Assembly: GCA_015680905.1 (NCBI GenBank)
Contig: CM027377.1
Span: 26,374,501 to 26,438,500 of the forward strand
Direction: 5' to 3'
From: Coptis chinensis
Taxonomy: Eukaryota; Streptophyta; Magnoliopsida; Ranunculales; Ranunculaceae
DNA length: 64,000 nt
The translations under genes and the position numbers were made by a program. Below, in pieces: positions 11,539-23,655 of this stretch. Position 1 is the stretch's first letter; each line of letters opens with the position of its first letter. A model generated the notes under the pieces. It searched no databases. It saw only the letters and a program-made list of their open reading frames with translations, and was not told where the DNA came from.

Positions 11539-12560
11539 TCATCAAACACAACATCTTCATCATCCATGGTCCCTCCCAAAATCATTCTGAGCAATCCTTT
11601 CGGTCTATGATGGATTCAATGCCTATGGCCATCTCTTCCATGATTACATCACAAACATTGGGTGGTCTTCCCTAATTCTTCAACGACCAAACTTATTCTC
11701 CTAGTTTAGCTGCATACTTTTATGCTAATATGGATGACACACCGGCATTCAACCATGCGCATGGTTTCTACTTAGGCGGATTCACAATCGAGTTGGTGAC
11801 ACACCTCATATCTTTTTGAACAACAACTTGCTCTAACTTTGGACCTTCCATCCGCGAACTTTCTTTGCATCTTGGCATTACATCTTTCATAATTCTTACC
11901 GTTCCTTTTCGGTGGCAAGCGTTTTGCGACTCTTATGGTGATGGTCTTGAGATCAAAAGAAGAAGGAGATGGCCATGTGCCATGGCGCCAACATCACCAT
12001 TCCATTAGCAAAGCATGACCATGAACATGGGGACTGCCATGTTATTTGTACTCCTAAACATTATGGGAGATTGGCATTTTTTTTCTCTGCCAATGGGAAC
12101 GCTTGCGTTGTATTGATTACACTAGCTTCGGGTCATGCATTATTTAACATTTTAGGTTGTGTTGTCTCGGCTGAAGCGAGCTCGCACTTTTCGGGGATAA
12201 GTATATACTTTTACCGATCCGCGCTTGCGAATCATGAAGACACATTTCCCACGGTTTGCGGCTACTTTTCATGGTTGGGTCAAGGTGGATTCCATGTGCC
12301 CGACAAAGCGAGAATCATTAAGCTCATTAAAGGTTTCGTCAATAGGCGTCATTTCGATACGAGGCATGTTGATGTTACCCAAAGGGCGAAAAGATGAAGA
12401 CCAATTTGAGAGAATGGAGACAAAGAATGGGCAGAAATTTGGCGGACTATTATCTATTGTAGCGATGCTAAGGAAATGCATTTCCTTAAAGAGGGCCTTG
12501 ACCTTCAAATCTCTTTGGATGGTAAACTTGAGTTTGCCATTGTACATATATCTAGCTAAA
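11539..12560 (+). pseudogene. Post-integrase ORF C remnant (copy 1)
   Basis: An ATG at 11,539 begins MASSSNTTSSSSMVPPK, and the same start is found in copy 2 at 20,077. Copy 2 keeps the next part as DYITNISGLPLILQPDQTYS and LVAYFYANMDD. Further blocks appear at 11,969-12,397 and 12,225-12,590 in alternate frames. The family is unknown. The REFYANM-like piece loosely resembles the putative plant transposon protein domain of Athila-type elements, which is inference. The frame is broken many times in both arms. Confidence 0.38.
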
Positions 12561-12594
12561 CCTTTTGTTTGGTGTGCTATTGTTTTTCATGTTT

Positions 12595-14255
12595 AGGTAT
12601 CTTTGTGATTTATTATATAATTATTGCTATGTTTAGTGTGCTATTGAACATTTTCTTGTTCTTTCGAATAATATATTATGATCTCAACCTCTTTCGCAAT
12701 CTAGCCTAATTTTGCTCCGCGGTTCTCCGGTACTTTCTCTCTTTAATTATTGATCCTTGAGGACTAAGCATCATTACGTTTTGGGGGTGCTTTAAACCTA
12801 TAGCAAAAATTAGGCATCTTGTAGCCTATATATAGTTTTATTTTCATATTAATAATTGTACTTAGTGACAAAGTCTTGTTTCCTTTTCAATGATGAAAAT
12901 TGTCTAGAAATCTCACATTAGTATCGAATTAGGATTTGTTTTTAGAAACTTTAGATAATACGTATGCAATAGTTTATACATCTTTTCATGAATATTCATG
13001 TATCTTGAGTATCATTGATTGTACATAGCGATAAGTTTACGGAACCAGCGGTTAGTTACTTAAACTATAAACCTGTGAGAATCTAACCAAAAGCCTTGAT
13101 ATGAGTGATTTGTGTGTGATGACCGCGGAGGAGTAGTTTTTCGATTAGAGGAAATTATGCATCTACTTACTTGATCACCACCGAACCCACTGGAGAATTT
13201 AGGCCTTCTTTGGATCGACATAGCTAAAAATTCTTACATTTACAAATTTTTACCGCTAGTCACTCCTTTGAACCTTTCATCAAACCTTTCACTTTCACCA
13301 AAAATTCCTTACCCATTTATTAAACCAAATAAAAGAACCTACCTAAGTGATGAGTATGAAATAGGATGAAATGTGGAAAGAATAAAGAAAGACTTGTCCC
13401 AAAATATAAGTGGGTTACTTGCTTGAGAAAAAGGAAAATAGAATCATGTTCTTAAGCTTTAAAAAACATTAAAAAATATCTTGGGTAGACTCTTAGGTTT
13501 TAAGAACAAGGTTGGAAAAACTTCAGTTAGAAGAAGGAAAGGAAAAAGGATTGAGTAGAGTTAAATATATGAAGACCTAAATTCTCTCATACTTCGTAAA
13601 TTTTGATTATCCATTTCCATTTTCTAATACTAGGTTTCTTCCTAACAAACATTAAAAAAAACCTTTAAGTTTGAAATTAGGAGTAAAAGGGTGGTGTGAT
13701 AATAAGTAGTAGACCGTGATTGACATCATGGCTCCTCATTCATTGAGATGTAAGGAAAGCGTTTTGATTCTTCCTGCTGGAGTCCCTAATGGAAAAATAG
13801 TGGGAAAATTTTGGTGAATATGTGTTTCATACATGCTAGCAAACCCATTTAGGTATGCTCTCAAGGATCCGAAAAAACCTCATTGTTTGATATTTCAATG
13901 AAAAGTTCACCAACTATCATTGAATAATCATATGTAGATGTTTTAATTCATGAATACATACCAAACTGAGTTTGAAATAAATCCTGTTTTCCCTAGGAGT
14001 TGTATGGATATATGAGATTAATTTAGGAAACAAGTTTACGTCGATGGATTAAAACTAGTATAAATGAAGTTTGTGAGTATCTTTTTCTGGAAACACGAGG
14101 CTATTCCTTGGAATTCCTAGTGGTTTTAAAGGCTTTGTTTATCAAAACTCATTTTTCTCTAAGAAAGCGAGAATTAGTTTAGGAAAATACATTTCAAAGT
14201 AATTTATCTATTTTAGTGTCTCTTCTTTGCTTGAGAGGACAAGCAAAGTCTTCTC
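12595..14255 (+). other. 3' untranslated region of copy 1
   Basis: AT-rich and non-coding. It is colinear in reverse with 17,290-19,030 of copy 2, but copy 2 carries an extra poly-T run at 18,078-18,110. No gene seen. Confidence 0.55.
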
Positions 14256-14271
14256 CATTTAAGGGGTAGTG
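14256..14271 (+). other. Polypurine tract (copy 1)
   Basis: CATTTAAGGGGTAGTG lies directly before the LTR start TGATAAGCACCC. A G-rich purine stretch here is where plus-strand DNA synthesis is expected to start in LTR retrotransposons. Confidence 0.6.
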
Positions 14272-15783
14272 TGATAAGCACCCAAAAGTGTATTATGAAA
14301 CCCCATTTGAGACATATAAATTTGGTTCATTATGTGTTTAATAATCATGAAATAAATATGTTTTCTTTGTTTTGCGGTATTTCATGATTAAACATGGAAA
14401 TATTGGTTAAACACTTGATAAATGTGCGATCGATGAGGAGCGGTATTATATATGAATTCTCCCAAATCCGCGTTGAAGCATCAAACTTCAAAGCTCCTAC
14501 CTCTCGAACCAGGACTCGAATGCGACAAGAGAGGCTGCTCGGACAATCTTTGGAAGTTTGAACTCTCGTGGATTTGGGAAGTTCATAAAGCGCCCAAAAA
14601 ATGCGGTTGCTTTGGGTGCACATGGACCAATATTTATCTGCGGGGCCACAAGATTGGATGAGTCATCAATCATGGAGCATGTCAAAACAAAAATGATAAC
14701 AAATTATTGGTGCAAAGTTGACACCTTGCATGTAATAAATTAGATTAGGTGTTAATAGTGAAAAAATTTTTTAAAGGTGTCACTTTGTTTTAATGTGGTA
14801 GATAAAATGAATCAATGTGGTTTGATAATTCTAGGTGGGCATGTAAAGAGATTTCTCAAATGGAGAAGAAATTAGACAAATGTGGGGACACTCAATTACT
14901 CCCTTGACTTATTTTCCTCACATGACATTATTTTAGTTCCTTAGTGAAAATGAGTTTTTAAGTTTTTGATTTTTATTAAAAAGCTTGTAATAGTTTTAAT
15001 GGAGGAACACTTGTTCTAAACATAAAAAAAATAATAGAAGTGAGTTTGGTTGTGGATTTTTTCTCTCTCTCTCTCTCTCTTCTTTCAATCTTTTGAGTTT
15101 TTATTTTTAATCTTTACCCGTAGGATCATGAGCTAACTTCCCTTTTGGGGAGTTAAATGTTCTCCTGTGAGGGAAAAAAACCAATTTAGACAGTTTGGTA
15201 GGTTTTAGGATGAACAACTAACTCTACATCATTTCCCCAAAATGGTAGTTGGTGTAGTGTTTAGTTAGAAATCAAACAATGAGCTTAGAGATAAGTCATT
15301 GTTTGGTTTCACTTGCTGCTAGCATGTATGAGCTCTTTTAGTGAGCCATGCATGCTAGGGATCAATCTTAAATATTTTTCCATTAGGGACTTGTCTATGA
15401 GTTTAGGAAGAATCAAAACCTTTTCAAAAATTACAACTAATGATAGTTTCACATGAGGAGGTTTTTACTCTCTCAAGCTTTCAATTTTTTATTAATTTCA
15501 AATTTTGATTTTTTTAAGTGCATGATTTAAGGCATGTTTTAAATGTTTTATGTTTTTATGTTTGTTAGGAAGGAAAAACCTAGCATTAGTAATTATAACC
15601 TTACTCTTTAGTTCCTTATTGTAACATTCTAATTTGTAGTTGTTCAAATTTTTTTAGGTAGTTGAATCTTTATTCTAACTTTCTACTCAAGTGAAGATAA
15701 AATTTTTAAGGAACTTTCTTTTTTTTTCAAAAATTTAAAAAGTTCAAAAAACTCGAAGTAGGAAAGGATTGAAGAATATATCA
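14272..15783 (+). repeat. 3' LTR of copy 1 (1,512 bp)
   Basis: Begins TGATAAGCACCCAAAAGTG after the polypurine tract and ends ATATCA. It aligns in reverse complement with 15,847-17,271 and 32,413-33,859. A (CT)n run at about 15,060-15,081 corresponds to (GA)n at 16,495-16,514. This LTR lacks the GGGACAAGGACTTATGAA segment shared by both copy 2 LTRs, so the two copy 2 LTRs are closer to each other than to this one. Confidence 0.85.
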
Positions 15784-15846
15784 AATGCAACTTCGATCTA
15801 AAACATAGAACTAATGACTTTAGAATTGCATCGAGGGAACCCCATT
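15784..15846. other. 63 bp centre between the two inverted LTRs
   Basis: Lies between the ATATCA end of the copy 1 LTR and the TGATAT end (LTR 3' end on the - strand) of copy 2. It aligns over its whole length with the sequence just inside the 5' LTR of copy 2 (about 32,350-32,412), sharing GCAACTTCGATCT and CTTTAGAA at the same spacing. Confidence 0.65.
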
Positions 15847-17271
15847 TGATATATGCTTGGAGAACACTACTTAGAGTTTTGAACTTTCTAAATTTGAAAG
15901 CAATCAAGGTTCCCTTTCCACGATCTTCACCAAAAGTTAGAGTTGGAATAAAGATTGAACTAAACTAAAGCTTAGAACAACTACAAATTAGAATTTACAA
16001 AAGGGAACTAAAAGAGTAAGGAGTAATTATTAATGCTAGATTTTTTCCTTCCTATTAATAAAAACATTAAAATGAAAACATGCACTTAATACCGAAAATG
16101 GAAATTTGAAAGAAAAATTGGAGAGTTAATCCTCCTCATGTGAACTACCATTAGTGTTGATTTGAAATAGGTTTTGATTCTTCCTAAATTTTTCATAGAC
16201 AAGTCCCCATGCGGAAAAATAGATTTGATCCTAGCATGCATGGCTCATTAAAGAACTCATACATGCTAGCAAGTGAAAACAAACAATGACTTATCTAAGC
16301 TCATTGATTGATTTCTAACTAAACTCTACACCAACTACCATTTTGGGGTAGGATGTAGTGTATAGTTGTTCTTCCTAAACCTACCAAACCAACAATTGGT
16401 TTACCTCACATGAGTTAGACTAACTCCCAAAGGGGAAGTTAGCTCATGATCCTTGGGACAAGGACTTATGAACTAATAAAAACTCAAAAAAGAAAGAGAG
16501 AGAGAGAGAGAGAAAATCCACAACCAAACTCACTTCTATTAGTTTTTTCTTAGAAGAACAAGTGTTCCTCCATTAAAACTATTACAAGCTTTTTTTTAAT
16601 AAAATCAAAACTAACTTCTCATTTTCACTAAGGAACTAAAATAATGTCATGTGTGAGGAAAATAAGTCAAGGGAGTAATTGGGTGTGTCCCCACATTTGT
16701 CTAATTTCTTCTCCATTTGAGAGAAATCTCATTTCCTCCCCGTGAATTATCAAACCACATTGATTCATTTTTATCTACCACATTAAAACAAAGTGACACC
16801 TTGCCTTTTTTTCACTATTAACACCTAATCTAATTTATTACATGCAAGGTGTCAACTTTGCACCAATAATTTGTTATCTTTGTCTTGACATGCTCCATGA
16901 TTGATGACTCATCAATCTTGTGGCCCATAATAGTGGGTCCGTAATGCGATCGATGGCGATCCGGTATTTTTGGGCGGTTTACAACTTCCCGCCTATCGTA
17001 GAGTTTTCGCCATACGATTTGCGAGCAGCTCTCTTGTTGCATTAGTCTTCACGGAGGTAGGAGCTTTGGAAGTTTGATGCTTCTCGTGGATTTGGGAGAA
17101 TTCATATATCGCCGTTCCTCGTGCTTTATTGCGAGGTTTAACCAATATTTCCATGTTTCTTGCAAATACACGCAAAAGTATGAAAACATATTTATTTCAT
17201 GATTATTAAACACATAATGAACCAAATTTATATGTCTCAATGGGGTTTCATAATACACTTTTAGTGCTTAG
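15847..17271 (-). repeat. 3' LTR of copy 2 (about 1.43 kb)
   Basis: Reads on the - strand from a mutated start near 17,271 (TGCTTA instead of TGCTTATCA on the + strand) to 15,847. It contains a (GA)n run at about 16,495-16,514 on the + strand. It is highly similar to the 5' LTR at 32,413-33,859, including a shared GATCGATGGCGATCCGGTAT block. Confidence 0.82.
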
Positions 17272-17290
17272 GTGTTACACTACCCCAAAA
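17272..17290 (-). other. Polypurine tract (copy 2)
   Basis: On the - strand this reads GTTTTTTGGGGTAGTGTAA directly before the LTR, matching AAGGGGTAGTG of copy 1. Spacing to the LTR start is blurred by mutation. Confidence 0.5.
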
Positions 17291-18075
17291 AACACTTTGC
17301 TTGTCCTCAAGCAAAGAAGAGGTAGATAAAATAGATAAGTGGCCAAAATGTGTAGTCTAAACTAATTCTCGTTTCGCAGATGCGATTGCATTGACCATAT
17401 GCAACAAGGCCTTAAACCACTAGGAATTCCTCACATGACATTAGTGGGCCGAGTTATAATGAGTTTGAGAGTTTTCGAAAAGATACTCACAAACTTCATT
17501 TTTATACTCTGGCGACTTCGATGTGAAACTTGTTTCCTAAATTAATCTCGGATATCCATACATCTCCTTAGCGGGGAGCATGAGGATTTATTTCTTTGAA
17601 ACTCGAGTTAATATGTATTCAATAATTAAAACATCTACATATGATTATTCATGCAAGTGAACTTTTCATTGAAATATACTAGCGGGGTTGTTTGGATCCT
17701 TGGAAGCATACCTAAATGGGTTTCTCGCGGTATGTGTTGAAACACATATTCACTCAAAATTTTTCATTTTTCGGGTTTTGTTAACTCCGATTAATGCGGT
17801 GGGCACGTTTCCTTATCTCAATGGCGGTCGGAGGAGCGATGTCGATCAATCCGTCTACTACTTATTATCACACCACTACTCCTAATTGAGCTAGAGGTCT
17901 TTATTAGGTATTGTGGGGCTTAGGTGATAGTGTACAAGAAAATGGAAATGGATAATCAAAATTCTGAGTATGAGAGAATAGGGTCTTCATATATATTTAC
18001 AGAGAAATCTTGTTTGTTTCCTTTCCTTCTTCTAACTGAGTTTTTCCAACCTTGTTCTTAAGCCTCACGGATACT

Positions 18076-18114
<39 letters not shown>

Positions 18115-19036
18115 CTTAAGAACATGATTAAGAACATTTTCTATTTTCCTTTGAAGCAAATGGCCGACTTATATTTGGGACAAGTCTTTCTCTTTATTCT
18201 TTCCACATTTCATCCTATTTCTCATACTCATCACTTAGGTAGGTTCTTTTATTTGGTTTAATAAATGGGTAAGGAATTTTTTGGTGAAAGTGAAAGGTTT
18301 GATGAAAGGTTCGATGGAGGTGACTAGCGGTAAAATTTGTAGCAGTAAGAATTTTTAGCTATGTCGATCAAAGAAGGCCTAAATTCTCGCCTAGGGTTGG
18401 TGGTGATCAAGTAAGTAGATCGTAATTTCCTCTAATCGGAAAAACTACTCCTCTGTGTCATCACACACAAATCACTCATATCAAGGCTTTTGGTTAGATT
18501 CTCCACGGGGTTTATAGTTTAAGTAACTAACCGTTGGTTCGAAACTTCTTGCTATGTACAATCAATGATACTTTCGATTACATGAATATTCATGAAAAGA
18601 TGTATAAACTATTGCGTACATTATTATCTAAAGTTTCTTAAAAACAAATCCTAATTAGGATACTAATGTGAGATTTCTAGACAATTTTCATCATTGAAAA
18701 GGAAACAAGACTTTGTCACTAAGTACAATTATTAATATGAAAATAAAAACTATATATAGGCTACAAGATGCCTAATTTTTGCTATAGGTTTAAAGCACCC
18801 CAAAGCGAGAATGATGCTTAGTCCTCGAAGGATCAATAATTAAAAGAGAAAGTACACGAGAGGCCGTGAGCAAAATTAGGGCTAGATTCTTTGGAGCAGA
18901 GAGAGGTTGGAGATCATAATATATTATTGAGAAAGAACAAGAAAATGTTGATAGCACACTAAACATAGCACGCGATATAATAATAAACCATAGCATCTGA
19001 AACATGAAAAACAATAGCACACCAAACAAAAGGTTT
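17291..19036 (-). other. 3' untranslated region of copy 2
   Basis: Non-coding mirror of 12,560-14,255, with a poly-T run at 18,078-18,110. No gene seen. Confidence 0.5.
18078..18110. repeat. Poly-T run specific to copy 2
   Basis: About 33 consecutive T replace a short A/T region of copy 1 (around 13,460-13,480). Confidence 0.85.
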
Positions 19037-20077
19037 AGCTAGATATATGTACAATGGCAAACTCGAGTTTACCATCCGGCCGGGGCGTGAAGGTTGGCGT
19101 CCTCTTTAAGAAATGCATTTCCTTAGCATCAGCGCCAATAGATAATAGTCGCCAAATTTCTGCCCATTCTTTGTCTCTCGGATTCTCTCAAATTGGTCTT
19201 CATCTTTTAGTCCTTTGGGTAACATCGAACATGCCTCGGTATCGGCGGGGGCGCTTCCATTAATGAAACCTTAATGGCGAATGATTACGTTTCTTTGGGC
19301 ACATGGAATCCACCTTGACCCGATCATGAAAAGTAGGCGCAAAGCTGTGGGAAATGTGTCTTCATGATTAAATAGCGGTGGTGGTAAAAGTATATACTTA
19401 TCTGAAAAGTCGAGCTCGTTTAAATTTGGAACAACACAACCTAAAATGTTAAATAATGCATGACCACGAGCTAGCTAGTGCTTTGAATACAAAAGCGCAG
19501 CCTCATTGGCGGTAGAAAAATGCCAATCTCCCATAATGTTTAGAAGTACAAATAACATGGCAGTCCCCATGTTCATGGTCATGCTTGCTAATGGAATGGT
19601 GATGTTGCGCCATGGCACATGGCCATCTCCTTCTCGTTTGATCTCAAGACCATCACCATAAAATTCATGGAAATGCTTGCCTTTGAAAAGAGCGGTAAAA
19701 TTATGAAAGATGTCTTGCCAAGATCGGCGAGGTTAAGTGATATGGAAGGTCAAAGTTAGAGCAAGTTGTTGTTGAGAAAAGATATGAGGTGTGTCACCAA
19801 CTTCGGATTGTGAATCCGTCTAGAAGTAGAAACCATGAGCATGGTTGAATCTTTGGTGTGTCATCCATATTAGCATAAAAGTATGCGACTAAACTAGGAG
19901 AATAAGTTTGGTCGGGTTGAAGAATTAGGGGAAGACCACTGATGTTTGTGATGTAATCATGGAAGAGATGGCCATAGGCATTGGAATCCATCATAGACTT
20001 GAAAAGGATTGCTTTCGGGGAATGATTTTGGGAGGGACCATGGATGATGAAGATGTTGTGTTTGATGAAGATGCCAT
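19037..20077 (-). pseudogene. Post-integrase ORF C remnant (copy 2)
   Basis: Starts at 20,077 (MASSSNTTSSSSMVPPK, shared with copy 1). The frame reaching about 19,794 reads HLFHDYITNISGLPLILQPD, LVAYFYANMDD and DGFTIRSW. Later blocks around 19,050-19,700 are frameshifted. The product is not recognised. This is the better-preserved version of the N-terminal third. Confidence 0.4.
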
Positions 20078-20360
20078 AGTGGATGAAGTAATAAACTAGA
20101 TGCGGCAAAAATGGATGGAAAAATGAGTATGTAAGAAAATAGACCCTCTGTAGCACATGTTAAAATTATATTAGTCACAATGGAAATGATGACAATCCTA
20201 CTAAGCATTTCATACAAAATAAAACAAAAAGATAAGATAAAATACATGATGCGACGGAAAAGCGTAATAACATATATGATTATATACTTATTGACTTAGT
20301 AATATCATGGATTCGATATTGATCTAGGAGATGCATATTTTGCACGGTTTTTTAGGTCAT

Positions 20361-21363
20361 CTATTTGTTGGCAGCTGCATCTGAATGTCCCCCTGGGGCG
20401 AGAGATGCAGTTTGATTTTCCATTAGGAGAGCATGATTTTGCAAAAATTGAGAATGATTTTCCAAGATCTCCTCACATTTGACATCATCGTTGCTTGGCG
20501 ATCTTGGAAATCTGAAGAGTTGTGATGATGATATTACGGCGTGTAGTTCCCTCAAACCACGATGAAGAAGTTTAATGCCTTCCATGGGATTAATAATATT
20601 GACATGGCATTTTCATCAAATAAATTGTCGAGAATTTGAGCTTGAGGTGTTACGCTCATCTATCGAGTATCGGGGGTCCAAAACCAGCGGAAGTAATCTG
20701 TTTTGAAGTACCTTTATATATGCTCTTTGAAGGGGTGTCTCGGAGATATTATTGGATAACCCAATGAATCATAATCTGCGTAACCAAAGTGGGTAGAAGC
20801 TGGCGACCTTCTTGTTTTCTTGGTGATTACGTTCGGAGGTGTTGGATCGGACAAAATCATCTCTTTGAGTTTGCAAAATCAAAGTAGGTGAAGTTGAGGC
20901 TTTGTGACTTCAGTTTGGTGTGATGTACCTACCACATTATGTCCCCAACCGATTGGAGCACAACCGTTGATTCTGTTTCAAAAGCGTTGAAGAACCATGT
21001 GATGTGTATGTTCGGCGTCGCCATGAGATCTGGTAGCTTCATGATAAAGTTTTCTTGGAATCGAATGATGACTCTTGAACAAAGGGACTCTGGGTTTTAT
21101 TGGGATTTGAAGTATGTAGGAGATCATTTCCTTATTCAATTCAATCGTTGTCCATAGGCATTGAAGTAGAATTTTCCATCTTCATAACCGCTAAATTGGT
21201 AGAACATCAAAACCAATTCTCGGGAATAACTAGCTGCTTTGAATGATATAGAAGAGGCGTCCATCCTCGGCGTATGATTTGGTGTCAAAATAAGGGAAAA
21301 CCGGCCTTCTTGAAAGTTTTTAGGTAGTCTTTCTCTGCCGTTATTTTTTCTTGGTTGAGCCAT
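20361..21363 (-). pseudogene. Post-integrase ORF B remnant (copy 2)
   Basis: The start at 21,363 (MAQPRKNNGRERLPKNF) runs to about 21,136 in one frame with LMFYQFSGYEDGKFYFNAYG, identical to copy 1. The C-terminal end is kept at 20,361-20,585 (REL, then ENHSQFLQNHALLMENQ). The middle is frameshifted. No family is recognised. The helical Asn/Gln/Leu tail could mediate oligomerisation, which is inference. Confidence 0.42.
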
Positions 21364-21417
21364 TCTTTGAGGAAGGATAGTGAAAATTGTATGAATAAGA
21401 ATGGCTTAAAAGAAGAG

Positions 21418-21425
21418 ATTTATAG
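21418..21425 (-). promoter_or_regulatory. TATA-like box upstream of ORF B (copy 2)
   Basis: TATAAATC on the - strand, 55-62 bp before the ORF B start at 21,363, as in copy 1. Confidence 0.35.
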
Positions 21426-21777
21426 GCAATCTATGAGGCTATACCAATCACGGAGTCAAGTGTATTTAATGACCCATGTGATTATGAGCGGCATCATAGG
21501 GGATCCACGGTAAGTCTTTGTCATGTCGGATATCCAAATACAATTAATGAGATGGTTTAATGTTTAGAAAATCACGGAGGAAAGTTTCCGGGGTAGTTAA
21601 ACTTACCGCGTAATTTCAGAAATGATGATCATAACTTCGGTAATAGAATATGGATAGAATAATCAGAGCTGCATGTGTGACAAGTGTTATGTGTACCTTG
21701 TAGCGTGCAGCGATTTTTCTGAACACTATGTGTATCCATTAATTATTTGGTGAGTTTGGATGGCCTTTCTTTGTTAT

Positions 21778-21890
21778 GGTTTTTTTTTATTTACTTATTA
21801 TTATTTTTTTTTTTTTTTTTTTTTATTTTTTATTTTATATATTTATTTTTTTTTTTTTTTTTTTTTTTTATTTTTTTTTTTTTTTTTTTT

Positions 21891-21965
<75 letters not shown>

Positions 21966-21972
21966 TATATAA
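21778..21972. repeat. Poly-T blocks and (TA)n microsatellite (copy 2)
   Basis: Several T runs of 15-25 bases followed by about 30 TA dinucleotides. It is the expanded counterpart of 9,637-9,815. Long frames through it (poly-Phe/Tyr/Ile) are artefacts of composition. Confidence 0.92.
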
Positions 21973-22135
21973 TATTACAGGAAAAAGACAACTAATATAC
22001 ACAACTAATTGGAATGGAACTTCTCCATTTAATCGTAACCATTACAAATGTGTGAGAATTATTTAACACACCATACTAATATACAAAATGAAAAAGCGAG
22101 AAAAGGGAGGGTTACATAGATCTAGATGTTACGGA

Positions 22136-22240
22136 TCAAGTTATGCATAGTGACAAGAGAATAATGATAAACACTTTGTTATCACGATTAATGTGATAGC
22201 CCATTCGTTGCTCCTTTTCCCATCGCTCTAGTTTATTCAT
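22136..22240 (-). CDS. Small ORF with hydrophobic segment (copy 2)
   Basis: Begins MNKLERWEKEQRMGYH and ends VFIIILLSLCIT (34 residues). It shares the start codon, leader and upstream TATA-like box with the 52-residue ORF of copy 1, but has a different frame in the middle. Function unknown. Confidence 0.28.
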   Translation of the reverse strand: MNKLERWEKEQRMGYHINRDNKVFIIILLSLCIT

Positions 22241-22322
22241 TATTGTCAAGAAATTGAAAATTTGTGAAGAAGTTGTTGTGAAGATTGAGAGAGGGAATGA
22301 GTGAAAGAGGAAAAGGAGAGTT

Positions 22323-22331
22323 GTATTTATA
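22323..22331 (-). promoter_or_regulatory. TATA-like box upstream of small ORF (copy 2)
   Basis: TATAAATAC on the - strand, 83-91 bp before the ATG at 22,240. It matches the copy 1 site in sequence and spacing. Confidence 0.4.
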
Positions 22332-22769
22332 ACTTGGTTTCGACCGTTGGGCATGTGACCGTTTGGATCGATCCGTTGGGTTCGACCGTTGGGCTTTGAG
22401 AGTAGGCCCGATGAATCAAGGAACAAACTCATATTTTTGAAAGTACTATATTAGCATAACATAAATAATTTCTCATTTAAACCGATGCGGAGATACAAAA
22501 TTATGAGAAATCAACCGATATATAATAATTTAGCACTAAAAATAAAAATGCAATGCATTAGGGAAATAAATGACATAGTCATTTCTAAACAAAAGAAAAT
22601 AAGCGACTCTTGGGAATCCTCGGGTTAGCGAGAAGATGAACCGGGTTTTCTCGTCTTGACCCACTGACGAACTTAAATTTAATTTGGTGGCAGTGGGAAT
22701 GTGGCCTATTTTGTAACAACAACTGATCTTGGAATTCTTCTTTGATTAGCCATCATCATTCTCTGGAAT

Positions 22770-23655
22770 TGGCCTTGGCGATTTCTCATTTCTTCTTTGG
22801 AATTCATTGCAGGAAGTAATCATCTCTTCTGGCGAAGAAACATCCTGCGCATACTAGAATTCATGTTCCTCAAGGCATCCATAGGAGTATTGATTGAGCA
22901 TGGTATCTTCATTAAAAGCGATCGGTGGTGAAGGAGGAGGAGGAGTGCGTTATCATGCTCAATGTCATCTCTAGCTCTTTGGGTCCCGATGGTCTAAAAA
23001 CACAAGTCTCAAAAATTCCAAAATTCTCGAAAGACCTTGTTTCAATGAAAGGAGTAGTATTTGGAACCCTAAGTTAAGCATAAAATTTGAGTAACAAGTA
23101 CTGACAAGAGGTGACCTATTTGCGGTCGTAAGAATATGGCCGGGGAAAGTGGACCATACGAAAGTGTGCTTCCTCTCTGTAGGATCCCAGCGAGGTGCAA
23201 GAAAGTCTTGTTCACGTCGGGGCGTCTTTGAAGTTCAATGGCGTTGTCGCCTGACCATTAGTGGCGGCTAATTGGTTACGTCGGCGAATCTTTGGTACGC
23301 CTTGATTCGAGCGATGTTGTACTCCCCTCGAAGCGTGTCAAACATCAAATCCCTCGTGGTGGATACTCGACAATAACGGTCGGGCTATCGAGTTAATCGG
23401 AATCTGCGGCGGTATTGAAATCAACTCCGGCGTGAGTTCACGTTCCATCCATCCGCCCGTAATCAAAATTCGTCACCCGGAAACCTCCATTATTATAAAA
23501 TTTCAACACCAATTCTTGAATATTGAGTTGGGATTGATGCAATAGATATTCCCACTCTCTACTTTCAATTTCCTCATCAAAAATGGGTGAAACATCCAGG
23601 AATTATAGAGATTTGTGAAATTTCTCTCATTTGTAATTCGTCTTCGTGCTGCCAT
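22770..23655 (-). pseudogene. Post-integrase ORF A remnant (copy 2)
   Basis: Starts at 23,655 (MAARRRITNERNFTNLYNSW) and continues with FHPFLMRKLKVESGNIY before a stop near 23,503. Further pieces run to about 22,770 in other frames. It is preceded by a proline-rich stretch on the - strand. The gene is colinear with copy 1 ORF A; its function is not recognised. Confidence 0.4.

Larger units (their letters stand above)
1..15783 (+). mobile_element. Athila-like Ty3/gypsy LTR retrotransposon, copy 1, 5' LTR outside window
   Basis: The left arm of the inverted pair holds, in order, gag, aspartic protease, RT/RNase H and integrase remnants, about 8 kb of post-integrase sequence, a purine-rich tract and a 3' LTR. 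The integrase core (WGIDFMGPF) and the protease context (DLGASVNLLP, then LADRS and YPKGIVE) are of the Athila/Tat kind. Every domain is broken by stops and frameshifts, so the copy cannot be coding-competent. Compared with copy 2, roughly the first 0.7 kb of leader and the 5' LTR lie to the left of the window. The implied full length of about 18 kb is large for Athila elements, which are usually nearer 10-12 kb. Confidence 0.88.

Noticed and set aside
21747..22066. Overlapping long frames rich in Phe, Tyr and Ile, like a membrane protein
   Set aside because: They run through poly-T and (TA)n simple sequence in several frames at once. The homologous region in the other arm has a different tract length.
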